Assembly: GCA_943333275.1 (NCBI GenBank)
Contig: CALQSQ010000019.1
Span: 1-63,435 of the forward strand
DNA length: 63,435 bases
Direction of reading: 5' to 3'
Source of the DNA: Akkermansia muciniphila
GTDB taxonomy: Bacteria > Verrucomicrobiota > Verrucomicrobiia > Verrucomicrobiales > V1-33
The notes beneath the pieces were generated by a model, which was given only the letters and a program-made list of their open reading frames with translations, ran no database searches and was not told where the DNA came from. Of the stretch, positions 34,386 through 41,757 are shown piece by piece; within the stretch, counting starts at the first letter, position 1; each line of letters begins with the position of its first letter. A program made the translations under genes and the position numbers.

Positions 34386-35579
34386 TCACTGCGCGCTGAC
34401 TTCAAATGCCGTGTCGCCCTGATGCAGCGCCAGTGCCTCGCCACAAAGATACAGCGAGCCCGTCAGCAGCGTCAGTCCGGAAGCCGCCTCCATCGCCTCT
34501 TTCAGGGAACCCGTCAGTTGGACGGGAAAATCCGGGTCGACCGCCTGCACCAAGGCGGCAATCTCCGCCGCTGGCATGGCGCGAGGAGATTTCAGCGTGA
34601 GGCAGTGTATGCTCGTGGCGATGGGCAGCAGTTGCTCCAGAACTTTGCAGATGTCCTTGGCCGCCACGGCTCCAAAAATCAGCCGGGCCTTTTGGTTGGG
34701 AAAGGCTCGTTTCCATGCTGTCACCAGAGCCTCGGCACCGGCCGGATTATGGGCGCCATCGATGATGAAGTCTGGCCGGAGATATTGAAAGCGTGCCGGC
34801 CACGTCGTTTGCGCGAGCCCCAGGCGGACGACCTCCTGCGGAAAATCGAAACCAGCGGCCCGGAGCGCCGTCAGGGCGAGCGAGGCATTGTGCTGCTGAT
34901 GCTCACCACCCAGGGCGAGTGGGCTGGACGTGTAGGGATGCTCCACCATTTCAACGGGACCACGGGAGCGCAGCACGGCCTCCGCCTCCGGCAACTGCCG
35001 CGCCGAGACAACCGGCACACCAGGCTTGATGATCCCCGCCTTCTCCCCCGCAATCTCCGCAATCGTCTGCCCCAGCCACTGCTGGTGGTCCAGCGCGATG
35101 GGGGTGATGACGCTGACGAGTGGGGTGACCACATTGGTGGCGTCCAGGCGGCCGCCCATGCCGGTTTCCAGCACGATGAGCTCGGTCCCCTGCTGCGCAA
35201 AATAATCGAGGGCGAGCGCGGTGGTGATTTCGAAAAACGTGGGATGCGGATCCCAAGCTTCAACGATGCCGCGAATTTTCTCCAGCCCGTCGGCCACCGC
35301 CTGTTCGGAAATGCGTTCGCCGTTGATTTGGATGCGTTCGCGATAACTCACCAGATGCGGCGAGGTAAACAGGCCCGTTTTCACCCCGCCAGCCCGCGCC
35401 ACGCTGGCGATCATGGCGCAGGTGCTGCCCTTGCCATTGGTGCCTGCGACATGGATAAACCGCTGGGGCGGCAGGTTCAGGGCCGCGACCAGAAGGCGCA
35501 TGGAATCGAGTCCCAGCTTGATGCCGAAGAGCTGGGTGCCATAAAGCCAGGCCAAGGCGGACTCGTAATTTGCAGTCAT
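34386..35579 (-). CDS. folC: Folylpolyglutamate/dihydrofolate synthase
   Basis: 397 aa Mur-ligase-family enzyme that adds glutamate to (dihydro)folate. P-loop HVAGTNGKGSTCAMIAS at about 43-59, then TGLFTSPHLVSYRERIQING (the folC substrate motif), TFFEITTALALDYFA, LETGMGGRLDATNVV and IDGAHNPAGAEAL near 265. All family hallmarks are present at normal length. It is 9 bases downstream of lpxA and likely co-transcribed with it. Confidence 0.94.
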   Translation of the reverse strand: MTANYESALAWLYGTQLFGIKLGLDSMRLLVAALNLPPQRFIHVAGTNGKGSTCAMIASVARAGGVKTGLFTSPHLVSYRERIQINGERISEQAVADGLEKIRGIVEAWDPHPTFFEITTALALDYFAQQGTELIVLETGMGGRLDATNVVTPLVSVITPIALDHQQWLGQTIAEIAGEKAGIIKPGVPVVSARQLPEAEAVLRSRGPVEMVEHPYTSSPLALGGEHQQHNASLALTALRAAGFDFPQEVVRLGLAQTTWPARFQYLRPDFIIDGAHNPAGAEALVTAWKRAFPNQKARLIFGAVAAKDICKVLEQLLPIATSIHCLTLKSPRAMPAAEIAALVQAVDPDFPVQLTGSLKEAMEAASGLTLLTGSLYLCGEALALHQGDTAFEVSAQ

Positions 35580-35588
35580 TGGTCTGAA

Positions 35589-36383
35589 TTAATCCACACC
35601 CTGCCGCGCCAGCGCAGCCACCCCCTTGGGTCCGCGCGATTCAAAAAAGGCAATGAAGCGTTCCGCCGGTTCCAGCCAGGTTTGCTGCCGAGCCGCTTCG
35701 ATGGCCTGGCGGTAATTTTTTCCACCGCGGTAAATCAGATCGAAAGCCTGCTTGATAGCCTGGCGGGTGGCGGTGTCGTATCCGGCTCGCTTCAAACCGA
35801 TGACGTTGAGCCCCCGGACCTGATTGATGCTGGCGCCCACGACAAACGGAGGCAGATCCATGCTAAAGCCGGACACGCCCTGGGTGATGGAGCCGTCGCC
35901 TATGCGGATGAATTGATGAAACACACTGCCGCCGCCAAGAAACACACTGTTTCCCACGGTAACGTGACCACCGAGCAGCACGTTGTTCGCAAGGACGTTT
36001 CGATTTCCCATGACGGTATCGTGGCCCACGTGGCTGCCTGCCATCAGGAAATTGTCGTCGCCGAGGATGGTGGCTTTCCCCTCATACATGCTGCGATGAA
36101 TGGTGACGTGTTCGCGCAGCCGGTTGCCCCGGCCCAGCACCACGTGACTGGGGATGGCGGGATCGAACGAAAGCGATTGCGGATCGCCCCCGACAATGGC
36201 TCCGCGCCCGATCGAACACTGCGCCCCGATGATGGTTCGCGCGAGGATCTGTGCATGCGCTTCCACGCGGCAGCCGGATTCAAGAGCGACCTGTTCCTCA
36301 ATAATCGCGTAGGGGCCGATAATGACATCAGGCGCCAGCCGTGCGGAATCGTGGACAAGTGCTGTGGGGTGAATCTGGGGCAT
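35589..36383 (-). CDS. lpxA: UDP-N-acetylglucosamine acyltransferase
   Basis: 264 aa, the usual LpxA length. It catalyses the first step of lipid A synthesis, O-acylation of UDP-GlcNAc. The N-terminal two thirds are left-handed beta-helix hexapeptide repeats starting IHPTALVHDSARLAPDVIIG; the catalytic His is in FLMAGSHVGHD; the C-terminal helical domain (GLKRAGYDTATRQAIKQAF) matches the family. Lies between a membrane-protein gene (14 bases) and folC (9 bases). Confidence 0.95.
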   Translation of the reverse strand: MPQIHPTALVHDSARLAPDVIIGPYAIIEEQVALESGCRVEAHAQILARTIIGAQCSIGRGAIVGGDPQSLSFDPAIPSHVVLGRGNRLREHVTIHRSMYEGKATILGDDNFLMAGSHVGHDTVMGNRNVLANNVLLGGHVTVGNSVFLGGGSVFHQFIRIGDGSITQGVSGFSMDLPPFVVGASINQVRGLNVIGLKRAGYDTATRQAIKQAFDLIYRGGKNYRQAIEAARQQTWLEPAERFIAFFESRGPKGVAALARQGVD

Positions 36384-36397
36384 GAAGCTGAAAGTGG

Positions 36398-36922
36398 TCA
36401 GTGATCTTCAGGCCTGCCCATGCGGGCGAAACTTTGATTAAATTGTGCGGCGCTGAAGACCGTCTTGATCACCACCGCGAGGATGGCCAGGCTGGCAAGG
36501 ACATAGAGCGCGGGGAGACTGGAATGATTAAGACGAAGGAACGCGTAAAAAATTCCCGCGAACGCCAGGCAAATCACGATGGCAACCGCCATCGGAGCGC
36601 GATAAATTAAAAAGGCGAGAACGACCGTGAGCAGTCCGAATCCGGCAATGAGAGCCTCCAGCAAATGCATTTCGCAGGTTGCCAGGGCCTTGCCCCCATC
36701 GGTTATTTCTCCGGTGGGCGCCGAAAGGAACATCGCCTCGCCCGGCACCGCATTGATTTGGTCGAGCCAGAGCGTCAGAACGCCAAACACCAGACTCAAA
36801 CCGCCCACGAGGAACATCAGGTAGCGGGACGTCACCAGCTGAGGGGTACGCATGGCGATGTTGACGCGGCGCTCAAGCAGGGGCGTTGGTTGTGATAGCC
36901 GATGGGGGAGAAGGGCGTTCAT
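36398..36922 (-). CDS. Four-TM membrane protein of unknown function
   Basis: 174 aa from MNALLPHRLSQP. Four hydrophobic segments at about 35-53, 88-107, 112-132 and 138-157; a loop of about 35 residues between the first two carries polar residues and GKALATCEMH. The start overlaps the trpF stop by four bases (ATGA). The frame is open further upstream inside trpF, but that part is a shadow. No family recognised; position between trpF and lpxA does not reveal a job. Confidence 0.7.
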   Translation of the reverse strand: MNALLPHRLSQPTPLLERRVNIAMRTPQLVTSRYLMFLVGGLSLVFGVLTLWLDQINAVPGEAMFLSAPTGEITDGGKALATCEMHLLEALIAGFGLLTVVLAFLIYRAPMAVAIVICLAFAGIFYAFLRLNHSSLPALYVLASLAILAVVIKTVFSAAQFNQSFARMGRPEDH

Positions 36923-37617
36923 GGGGGGCAGGGAGCCATCGCCGAACGAACGGATTTTGCAAGCTGGCGGATGAGGGCGGCATCCTTGACTCCCGGGCTG
37001 ATTTCCACACCGCTGGCCAGATCCAGGGCGGCGGGGCGCACTTCGTGGAAGGCCTGCGCGGCATTCGCAGGTGTGAGTCCGCCGCTGAGAATAATGCGCT
37101 TTTCCGGAAACGCCCGAACCGCCTGCGCGGCCAGTTCCCAATCGCAGGTGCGACCGGTGCCGCCATAGACGCCCGGCTGGTAGGCATCCAGCAGAATGGT
37201 GGGGGCGGGGCAAAGCGGGATTTTTTCCAAGTCCTCCGGGGTCCGCACACTCAGCGCACGGATGCAGGGGATCCCGGCGTCGAGAAATTTCTGCACATAG
37301 GAATCGGACTCATCGCCATGAAATTGCGCCACCTCCAGCAGTCCGCTATGCATGATTTTCGTGACTTCGCTTTCATCCGCATTCACAAAGACCGCCACGC
37401 GGGTGATCTGTTCCGGCACGGCGTCGAGCCATGCGCTCGCCTGCGCGAAGGGATGGAAGCGTTTGGATTTCGGCCAGAAATTAATGCCAATGGCATTGAT
37501 GCCCGCCGCCACGCAGACCAGGGCATCCTCCAGAAGTGTCAGCCCGCAGACTTTGATCTGGGGCGATGGCAGCAGGGAATTGGGAAAGGACGGGCGCATT
37601 TCCGCCAAGCTTGGCAT
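36919..37617 (-). CDS. trpF: Phosphoribosylanthranilate isomerase
   Basis: 232 aa; the third step of tryptophan synthesis. The family signature IKVCGLTLLEDA (usual KICGxT) begins at residue 21, followed by GINFWPKSKRF, VAVFVNADES, VAQFHGDES, LLDAYQPGVYGGTGRTCDW and the final phosphate-binding DLASGVEISPGVKD. The N terminus is about 15 residues longer than usual; the codon for Met7 is an alternative start. No other trp gene is near. Confidence 0.94.
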   Translation of the reverse strand: MPSLAEMRPSFPNSLLPSPQIKVCGLTLLEDALVCVAAGINAIGINFWPKSKRFHPFAQASAWLDAVPEQITRVAVFVNADESEVTKIMHSGLLEVAQFHGDESDSYVQKFLDAGIPCIRALSVRTPEDLEKIPLCPAPTILLDAYQPGVYGGTGRTCDWELAAQAVRAFPEKRIILSGGLTPANAAQAFHEVRPAALDLASGVEISPGVKDAALIRQLAKSVRSAMAPCPP

Positions 37618-37643
37618 GGGATTGATTTCCGACGAGGAAAATT

Positions 37644-37760
37644 TCAGCGCGCGGAACTGGCCGGAGCCTGTTGGAAGAGCGGGGCGGCTTTGACGGCGGA
37701 GCGATAGACGCCCCAGCCTAGGGCGGCGATGACGAAAAGCCAGACGAGGATGAGTTTCAT
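37644..37760 (-). CDS. MFS transporter small subunit
   Basis: 38-aa peptide, one TM helix: MKLILVWLFVIAALGWGVYR then SAVKAAPLFQQAPASSAR. The pattern W-L-x-V-x4-GWGVY followed by a short amphipathic stretch ending in LF fits the tiny proteins annotated as small subunits next to oxalate/formate-type MFS carriers. It begins 7 bases after the stop of that carrier gene. Probably binds to and stabilises the carrier; direct function is not established. Confidence 0.75.
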   Translation of the reverse strand: MKLILVWLFVIAALGWGVYRSAVKAAPLFQQAPASSAR

Positions 37761-37767
37761 AAGCAGA

Positions 37768-39078
37768 TCAGGCTTTGATGTGGTGCTTGGGATCGACGGG
37801 CCGGACCATGAGATTGGCCAGCAGGCCGACCACCAGAAGTCCCACCATGAGGTAGAAAATATTGTTGTAGGCGAGCGCGGGAGCAACGCCGGCTTCTTTC
37901 TTGGCCTTGGACAACCGGTCCACCAGCATGGGACCAATGATGGCCGCCATGCTCCACGACGTGATGAGACGACCGTGAATGGCCCCCACCTGATAACTGC
38001 CAAAGAGATCCCGGAGGTAGGCGGGAATGGTGGCAAAACCGCCGCCATACATCGTGAGGATCAGGCCGGTGACGATCACGAAGAGGGTGACATTTCCCTG
38101 GCCCTGTATCCACGGCACACTGGCGTATAGCAGGGCACCGAGGATGAAATAAATCACATAAACCAATTTCCGGCCGGTGTAATCGGAAACTGACGACCAC
38201 AGGAAGCGTCCGCCGAGATTGCAGAGCGAGAGCAATCCGACATAGCCCGCAGCCATCGCCGGTGTGACCTTGAACATGTCCTGAATCATGGGCGAAGCCT
38301 GTCCGATGATGCCGATGCCCGCGCTGACGTTCATGCAGAGCACGACCCACAGCATCCAGAACTGCGGTGTTTTCCAGGCGGTATCCACGGCCACGTTGGC
38401 ATTGGTCACGAGGGCGCTGGTGTGCTCCGTTGGCTCCCACCCGGCAGGCTTCCAGCCCTCGGCAGGCACCTTCACCAACCATGCTCCGAGGCTCATGGAA
38501 ATTGCATACAGGCCGGCCATCACCAGCAGAGCCTCGGCTGCTCCGGCGCAGGAACTGACAGGTTTGAAATGAGTCATCAATTCCTCCGCCAGCGGACTGC
38601 CAATCAGCGCCCCGCCGCCAAATCCCATGATGGCCATGCCGGTGGCCATGCCGGGTCGGTCGGGAAACCATTTCATCAACGTGGAAACGGGCGCAATGTA
38701 GCCCAGTCCCAACCCCACCCCACCCACCAGTCCGTAGCCCACATAAAGCAGCCAAAGTTGATGCCAGCGGACGGCGCAGGAGGAAATAATCAGTCCGGAA
38801 CAGAAACAAATTAGCGAAGCCACCATCGTCTTGCGCGGACCGCTGCGCTCCACCCATTTCCCAAAGATGGCGGCGGAGATTCCCAGCAGCGCCAGGGCAA
38901 TGCTATAGGCCACGCCCACATCCGCTTCACTCCAACCAATCGCGCCGAGTGGCTTTTTAAACACACTGAACCCATACACCTGGCCGATGCACATGTGCAC
39001 GGCTATGGCGGCGGGGGGGACGAGCCAGCGGTTGAATCCTGCGGGGGCGACGGTGCGTTCTCGGCTGAGGAAATTCAT
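37768..39078 (-). CDS. MFS carrier of the oxalate:formate antiporter family
   Basis: 436 aa with twelve TM helices. Family marks: WLVPPAAIAVHMCIGQVYGF with SVFKKPL in the first helix and loop, FGKWVERSGPRKTM in the helix 2-3 loop, YGLVGGVGLGLGYIAPVSTL and KWFPDRPGMATGMAIMGFGG, the OFA-specific stretch. OFA carriers exchange small carboxylates such as oxalate and formate, but many have other substrates. Followed by its 38-aa small subunit and preceded (6 bases) by the cupredoxin gene. Confidence 0.9.
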   Translation of the reverse strand: MNFLSRERTVAPAGFNRWLVPPAAIAVHMCIGQVYGFSVFKKPLGAIGWSEADVGVAYSIALALLGISAAIFGKWVERSGPRKTMVASLICFCSGLIISSCAVRWHQLWLLYVGYGLVGGVGLGLGYIAPVSTLMKWFPDRPGMATGMAIMGFGGGALIGSPLAEELMTHFKPVSSCAGAAEALLVMAGLYAISMSLGAWLVKVPAEGWKPAGWEPTEHTSALVTNANVAVDTAWKTPQFWMLWVVLCMNVSAGIGIIGQASPMIQDMFKVTPAMAAGYVGLLSLCNLGGRFLWSSVSDYTGRKLVYVIYFILGALLYASVPWIQGQGNVTLFVIVTGLILTMYGGGFATIPAYLRDLFGSYQVGAIHGRLITSWSMAAIIGPMLVDRLSKAKKEAGVAPALAYNNIFYLMVGLLVVGLLANLMVRPVDPKHHIKA

Positions 39079-39084
39079 GGGAGA

Positions 39085-39747
39085 TTATTTCGTGGCTTTG
39101 GCATCCTTTACAGCCTTGGCATCCTTGGCTTTCGCCGGACTGGCGGCCTGGGCTTCCGCGTCCCCGAGCTTCAGCGTCGGGGCCTTGGCATCGGCGGAGA
39201 TTTCCAAGGCAATCCAGTGGCCAGCGGCGGCGTGGCCCGGGAAGCCGCAGGCGATGGCGTAGTCGCCCGCTTCATCGGCGACGAAACTGAACGTGCCCTT
39301 GTCATAGGCCATGCCCACGAGGTGCTTGGGGGCCTCGGGAACCACGGCTCCCTTGAAATACGGTTCCTTGAATTGAATGCTTTTGAGCGTGTCCTTTTCC
39401 ACCACGATGAGACTGTGCGGCACTGGGCTGGGATTGATGAAGGTGACCTCCACCGTCCATCCCTTGGGAATCGTGTAGAGGGCTCCCCCTTTGGCATAGC
39501 CGTTGAAATTCATCCCGTAGTTGTCGTCGGTGAACACGGCCACCACCACGAGTTCCACGGTGTTGGGTTTGCTGCTCAGGCGCAGAAAATCCGCCGACGT
39601 GATGCCTTCGATCAATTCCATTTTCCGACCCGCGCTGGCTGCCTCGGTATGGTGGGCATGATCGGCGGGAGCGGCGGCTGGCTCTTCCGAACGCAGCAGG
39701 GAGGGAGCGCAAAGCGCTAAAAGGGACAGGAGCAGGGAGCGAATCAT
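39085..39747 (-). CDS. Sulfocyanin-like cupredoxin with axial His
   Basis: 220 aa with a signal peptide (MIRSLLLSLLALCAPSLLRS) and a His-bearing linker (HAHHTE). The cupredoxin domain has FINPSPVPHSLIVV with ligand His111 and the C-terminal loop CGFPGHAAAGHW with Cys167, His172 and, where sulfocyanins have Met, His177. The tail is Lys/Ala-rich. It should be a periplasmic blue or variant copper protein for electron transfer. The Met-to-His change would be expected to alter the copper site. Neighbours are an MFS carrier and a PQQ-type sugar dehydrogenase, for which it could be an electron acceptor (inference). Confidence 0.78.
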   Translation of the reverse strand: MIRSLLLSLLALCAPSLLRSEEPAAAPADHAHHTEAASAGRKMELIEGITSADFLRLSSKPNTVELVVVAVFTDDNYGMNFNGYAKGGALYTIPKGWTVEVTFINPSPVPHSLIVVEKDTLKSIQFKEPYFKGAVVPEAPKHLVGMAYDKGTFSFVADEAGDYAIACGFPGHAAAGHWIALEISADAKAPTLKLGDAEAQAASPAKAKDAKAVKDAKATK

Positions 39748-39768
39748 AAAACGTGGGACTTGAAAATG

Positions 39769-39801
39769 GCCTGGGGCGGACGGCGAACGTCCACCCCAGG
39801 C
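39769..39801 (-). terminator. Terminator after sugar dehydrogenase gene
   Basis: Nearly perfect 14-bp inverted repeat: GCCTGGGGCGGACG, loop GCGAA, CGTCCACCCCAGGC. On the minus strand the single mismatch becomes a G-U pair and the stem is followed closely by a short T run (CATTTTC). It lies 31 bases beyond the stop of the dehydrogenase gene (39832), ahead of the cupredoxin gene, so at least part of the transcripts should end here. Confidence 0.75.
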
Positions 39802-39831
39802 TGATCTAAATGCAATGGGACGCGGGTGCGA

Positions 39832-41193
39832 CTATTTCTTTTGCAGCGGAGCGGTGACGGCGCCAGCAGGAACCTTGTCGGCGGCGACAATTTTCCACAA
39901 GGCACCCTTCTCGCTGGTGTAGGGATCCACCGGGCCGCCGTAATTGGCGGTGGCGTGTGTCAGGTAAACATTGCCTGCCTCATCTTCGCCGCCGCTGGTG
40001 GGCCGCAGGGCGGTGTCCAGATCGAGCAGTTCCTGCATTTGCCAGGTTCCCTTGGCATCCTTCTGCAAGCCCCAGACTTTACCAGTTCCCCAGTCGGCGG
40101 TGAAATAAATGCCATCGAGATTTGGGTATTCCTTGCCGCGATAAACACCCAGCCCGATCACGCAGATGCCTTGGTCAACATGGCTGTATTCCGCGATGGG
40201 CAGCACACCAACGCGCGCCGTGCCTTCGCCATCGACCATTGCGGTGGTGCCGTCGGCATTTTTCTTTTCCACCTGCGGGAAGACCTTGCTGCCGCACATG
40301 AATTTCCAGCCGTAGTTTTCCCCACCTTTGCTGCCAGCGGGCTGCATGTCCACTTCCTCCCAATGGTTCTGGCCAATGTCCGCGATGTAGAGATCGCCGG
40401 TTTTGCGGTCGAATGAGAACGTCCAGGGATTGCGGATGCCGTAGGCCCAGATTTCGGGACGGGCTTTGGGATGCGTTTCGGAGAATTGTTTTTCGGTTAC
40501 GCCGAACAAGGTCATTTGTTGCAGCGGAGTGAGGAAAGGATTGGTCTTGGGAATGGAATAAGCGCGGTCGGGAGTGGTGTTTTCCACGTCGATTCGCAGC
40601 ATTTTACCCAGCAGGGTGTGGAGGTCCTGGCCGGCGCTGATCACATCGCCCTCCCAGCCGCCATCGCCCACGCCAACATAGAGGTAGCCGTCCGGACCGA
40701 AGGCCATTTTGCCGCCGTGGTGATTGCAGTAGGGGAAATCGATCTGCATGATGACCTTGGCACTCTCCATGTCGGCCTTGTCAGGGTTCTTGGCGGAGAC
40801 TTTATACTGCACCAGCATCGTGGCCCCGTTGAACCAGAGATCGGAGTAGGAAATGTAAAAGATGCCATTTTCCTTGAATTTGGGATGGAACTCGATGGCA
40901 AACAAACCCTCCTCAAGAAAGGAACTCAGCGTCTTGTCCTTGATGTCCAGAAACGGTTTCTCCTGCAATTTCCCATCCTTGATGATCCGAACCACCCCCG
41001 GACGTTCACAAACAAAAAGCCGGCCCGAGCCATCCTTGGGCGAGGCGACATGGATGGGATCCACCAGGCCATCGGCCACCTTGACCAGTTGGATGGCCGG
41101 ATTGCCAGTGAGTTTACCGCCGGGTTGGGCGACATCGGCCTGCGCAGTGGAGGCCAGAGCGAATGCTAGGGAGAGAGTGGTAAGTGATTTCAT
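39832..41193 (-). CDS. PQQ-dependent soluble aldose sugar dehydrogenase-like protein
   Basis: 453 aa from MKSLTTLSLAFALAS, a signal peptide (ASTAQA cut). GSDH six-bladed beta-propeller: GLVDPIHVASPKDGSGRLFV, CERPGVVRIIKDGKLQ, the catalytic His region YCNHHGGKMAFGPDGYLYVG followed by GDGG, and AYGIRNPWTFSFDRKTGDLY with IADIGQNHWEEVD. The family oxidises the C1 of aldoses with PQQ and Ca, but some relatives do not bind PQQ. The open frame extends 46 codons upstream without signal-peptide character, so the 41193 start is preferred. Confidence 0.88.
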   Translation of the reverse strand: MKSLTTLSLAFALASTAQADVAQPGGKLTGNPAIQLVKVADGLVDPIHVASPKDGSGRLFVCERPGVVRIIKDGKLQEKPFLDIKDKTLSSFLEEGLFAIEFHPKFKENGIFYISYSDLWFNGATMLVQYKVSAKNPDKADMESAKVIMQIDFPYCNHHGGKMAFGPDGYLYVGVGDGGWEGDVISAGQDLHTLLGKMLRIDVENTTPDRAYSIPKTNPFLTPLQQMTLFGVTEKQFSETHPKARPEIWAYGIRNPWTFSFDRKTGDLYIADIGQNHWEEVDMQPAGSKGGENYGWKFMCGSKVFPQVEKKNADGTTAMVDGEGTARVGVLPIAEYSHVDQGICVIGLGVYRGKEYPNLDGIYFTADWGTGKVWGLQKDAKGTWQMQELLDLDTALRPTSGGEDEAGNVYLTHATANYGGPVDPYTSEKGALWKIVAADKVPAGAVTAPLQKK

Positions 41194-41325
41194 GGACAGG
41201 GTTGGGTTTTCGGATAAGTGCCCAACGAGGGCACCGCGAGTCGCAGAGTAATCGAATCCGCAAATTTTTGGCAACCCTGAAATGTTACTTATCCGTGCCA
41301 ATTTAATCACGCGTCCGCCAGAGAG

Positions 41326-41397
41326 TACCAAGGAGAGGATTTGAACCTCCGACCAAGGGCTTATGAGTCCCCTGCTCTACCACTGAGCTACCCTGGC
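41326..41397 (-). tRNA. tRNA-Met (anticodon CAT)
   Basis: 72-nt cloverleaf without encoded CCA. Acceptor GCCAGGG pairs with CCTTGGT (two G-T pairs), D arm GCTC-AGTGGTA-GAGC, anticodon loop CTCATAA, T arm GGAGG-TTCAAAT-CCTCT. The lowest base pair of the anticodon stem (A31, G39) is mismatched. The overall sequence matches elongator tRNA-Met; a lysidine-modified tRNA-Ile(CAT) cannot be fully excluded from sequence alone. Confidence 0.85.
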
Positions 41398-41757
41398 ATG
41401 TAGAAAATTCTGCGGGGGAAATGAATTATCTCCATGCCGTGGATCGTCAAGTGGGAAATGGGATTGTGTGGAAGGCGGGGAAACGGGCTTTTCGGGGAGT
41501 GATCCCCTGGAACCGGGGCTCCGCAGGCAGAAATCCCGGAACGTGAAGTTGCACTTCGCTCACTGGATTAAAAAATCCGGAACCGGGAAACGCTTTGGTA
41601 GTTTAAAAGAGGCTGGGGGGGTGCAGGGGCCGTGGGGCGAAGTGCAACTTCGCGGTCCGTCGGAAAGGCAGGGGAGGGTGGTGGAGCAAGTTGGCTGAAC
41701 GCGGAAGCCATTCTCCTTGCCGGAGCCCCCTCCCGACTGCTACGGTTGTGCTGGTAA
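41398..41757. repeat. Gene-free interval with paired 15-bp inverted repeats
   Basis: 360 bases between tRNA-Met and the DUF1592 gene, with no credible gene. Two related palindromes face each other: GTGAAGT-TGC-ACTTCGC at 41543-41559 and GCGAAGT-GCA-ACTTCGC at 41637-41653. Each forms a triloop hairpin alone, and a 15-bp part of one is the exact reverse complement of the other, so a large hairpin of about 110 bases is also possible. They look like a REP/MITE-type repeat. The promoter of the downstream operon must also lie here, but no clear -35/-10 was recognised. Confidence 0.55.

Noticed and set aside
34230..36404. 724-codon open frame on the plus strand
   Set aside because: It runs antisense through folC and lpxA, both unmistakable, and reads as Arg/His/Gln-rich noise.
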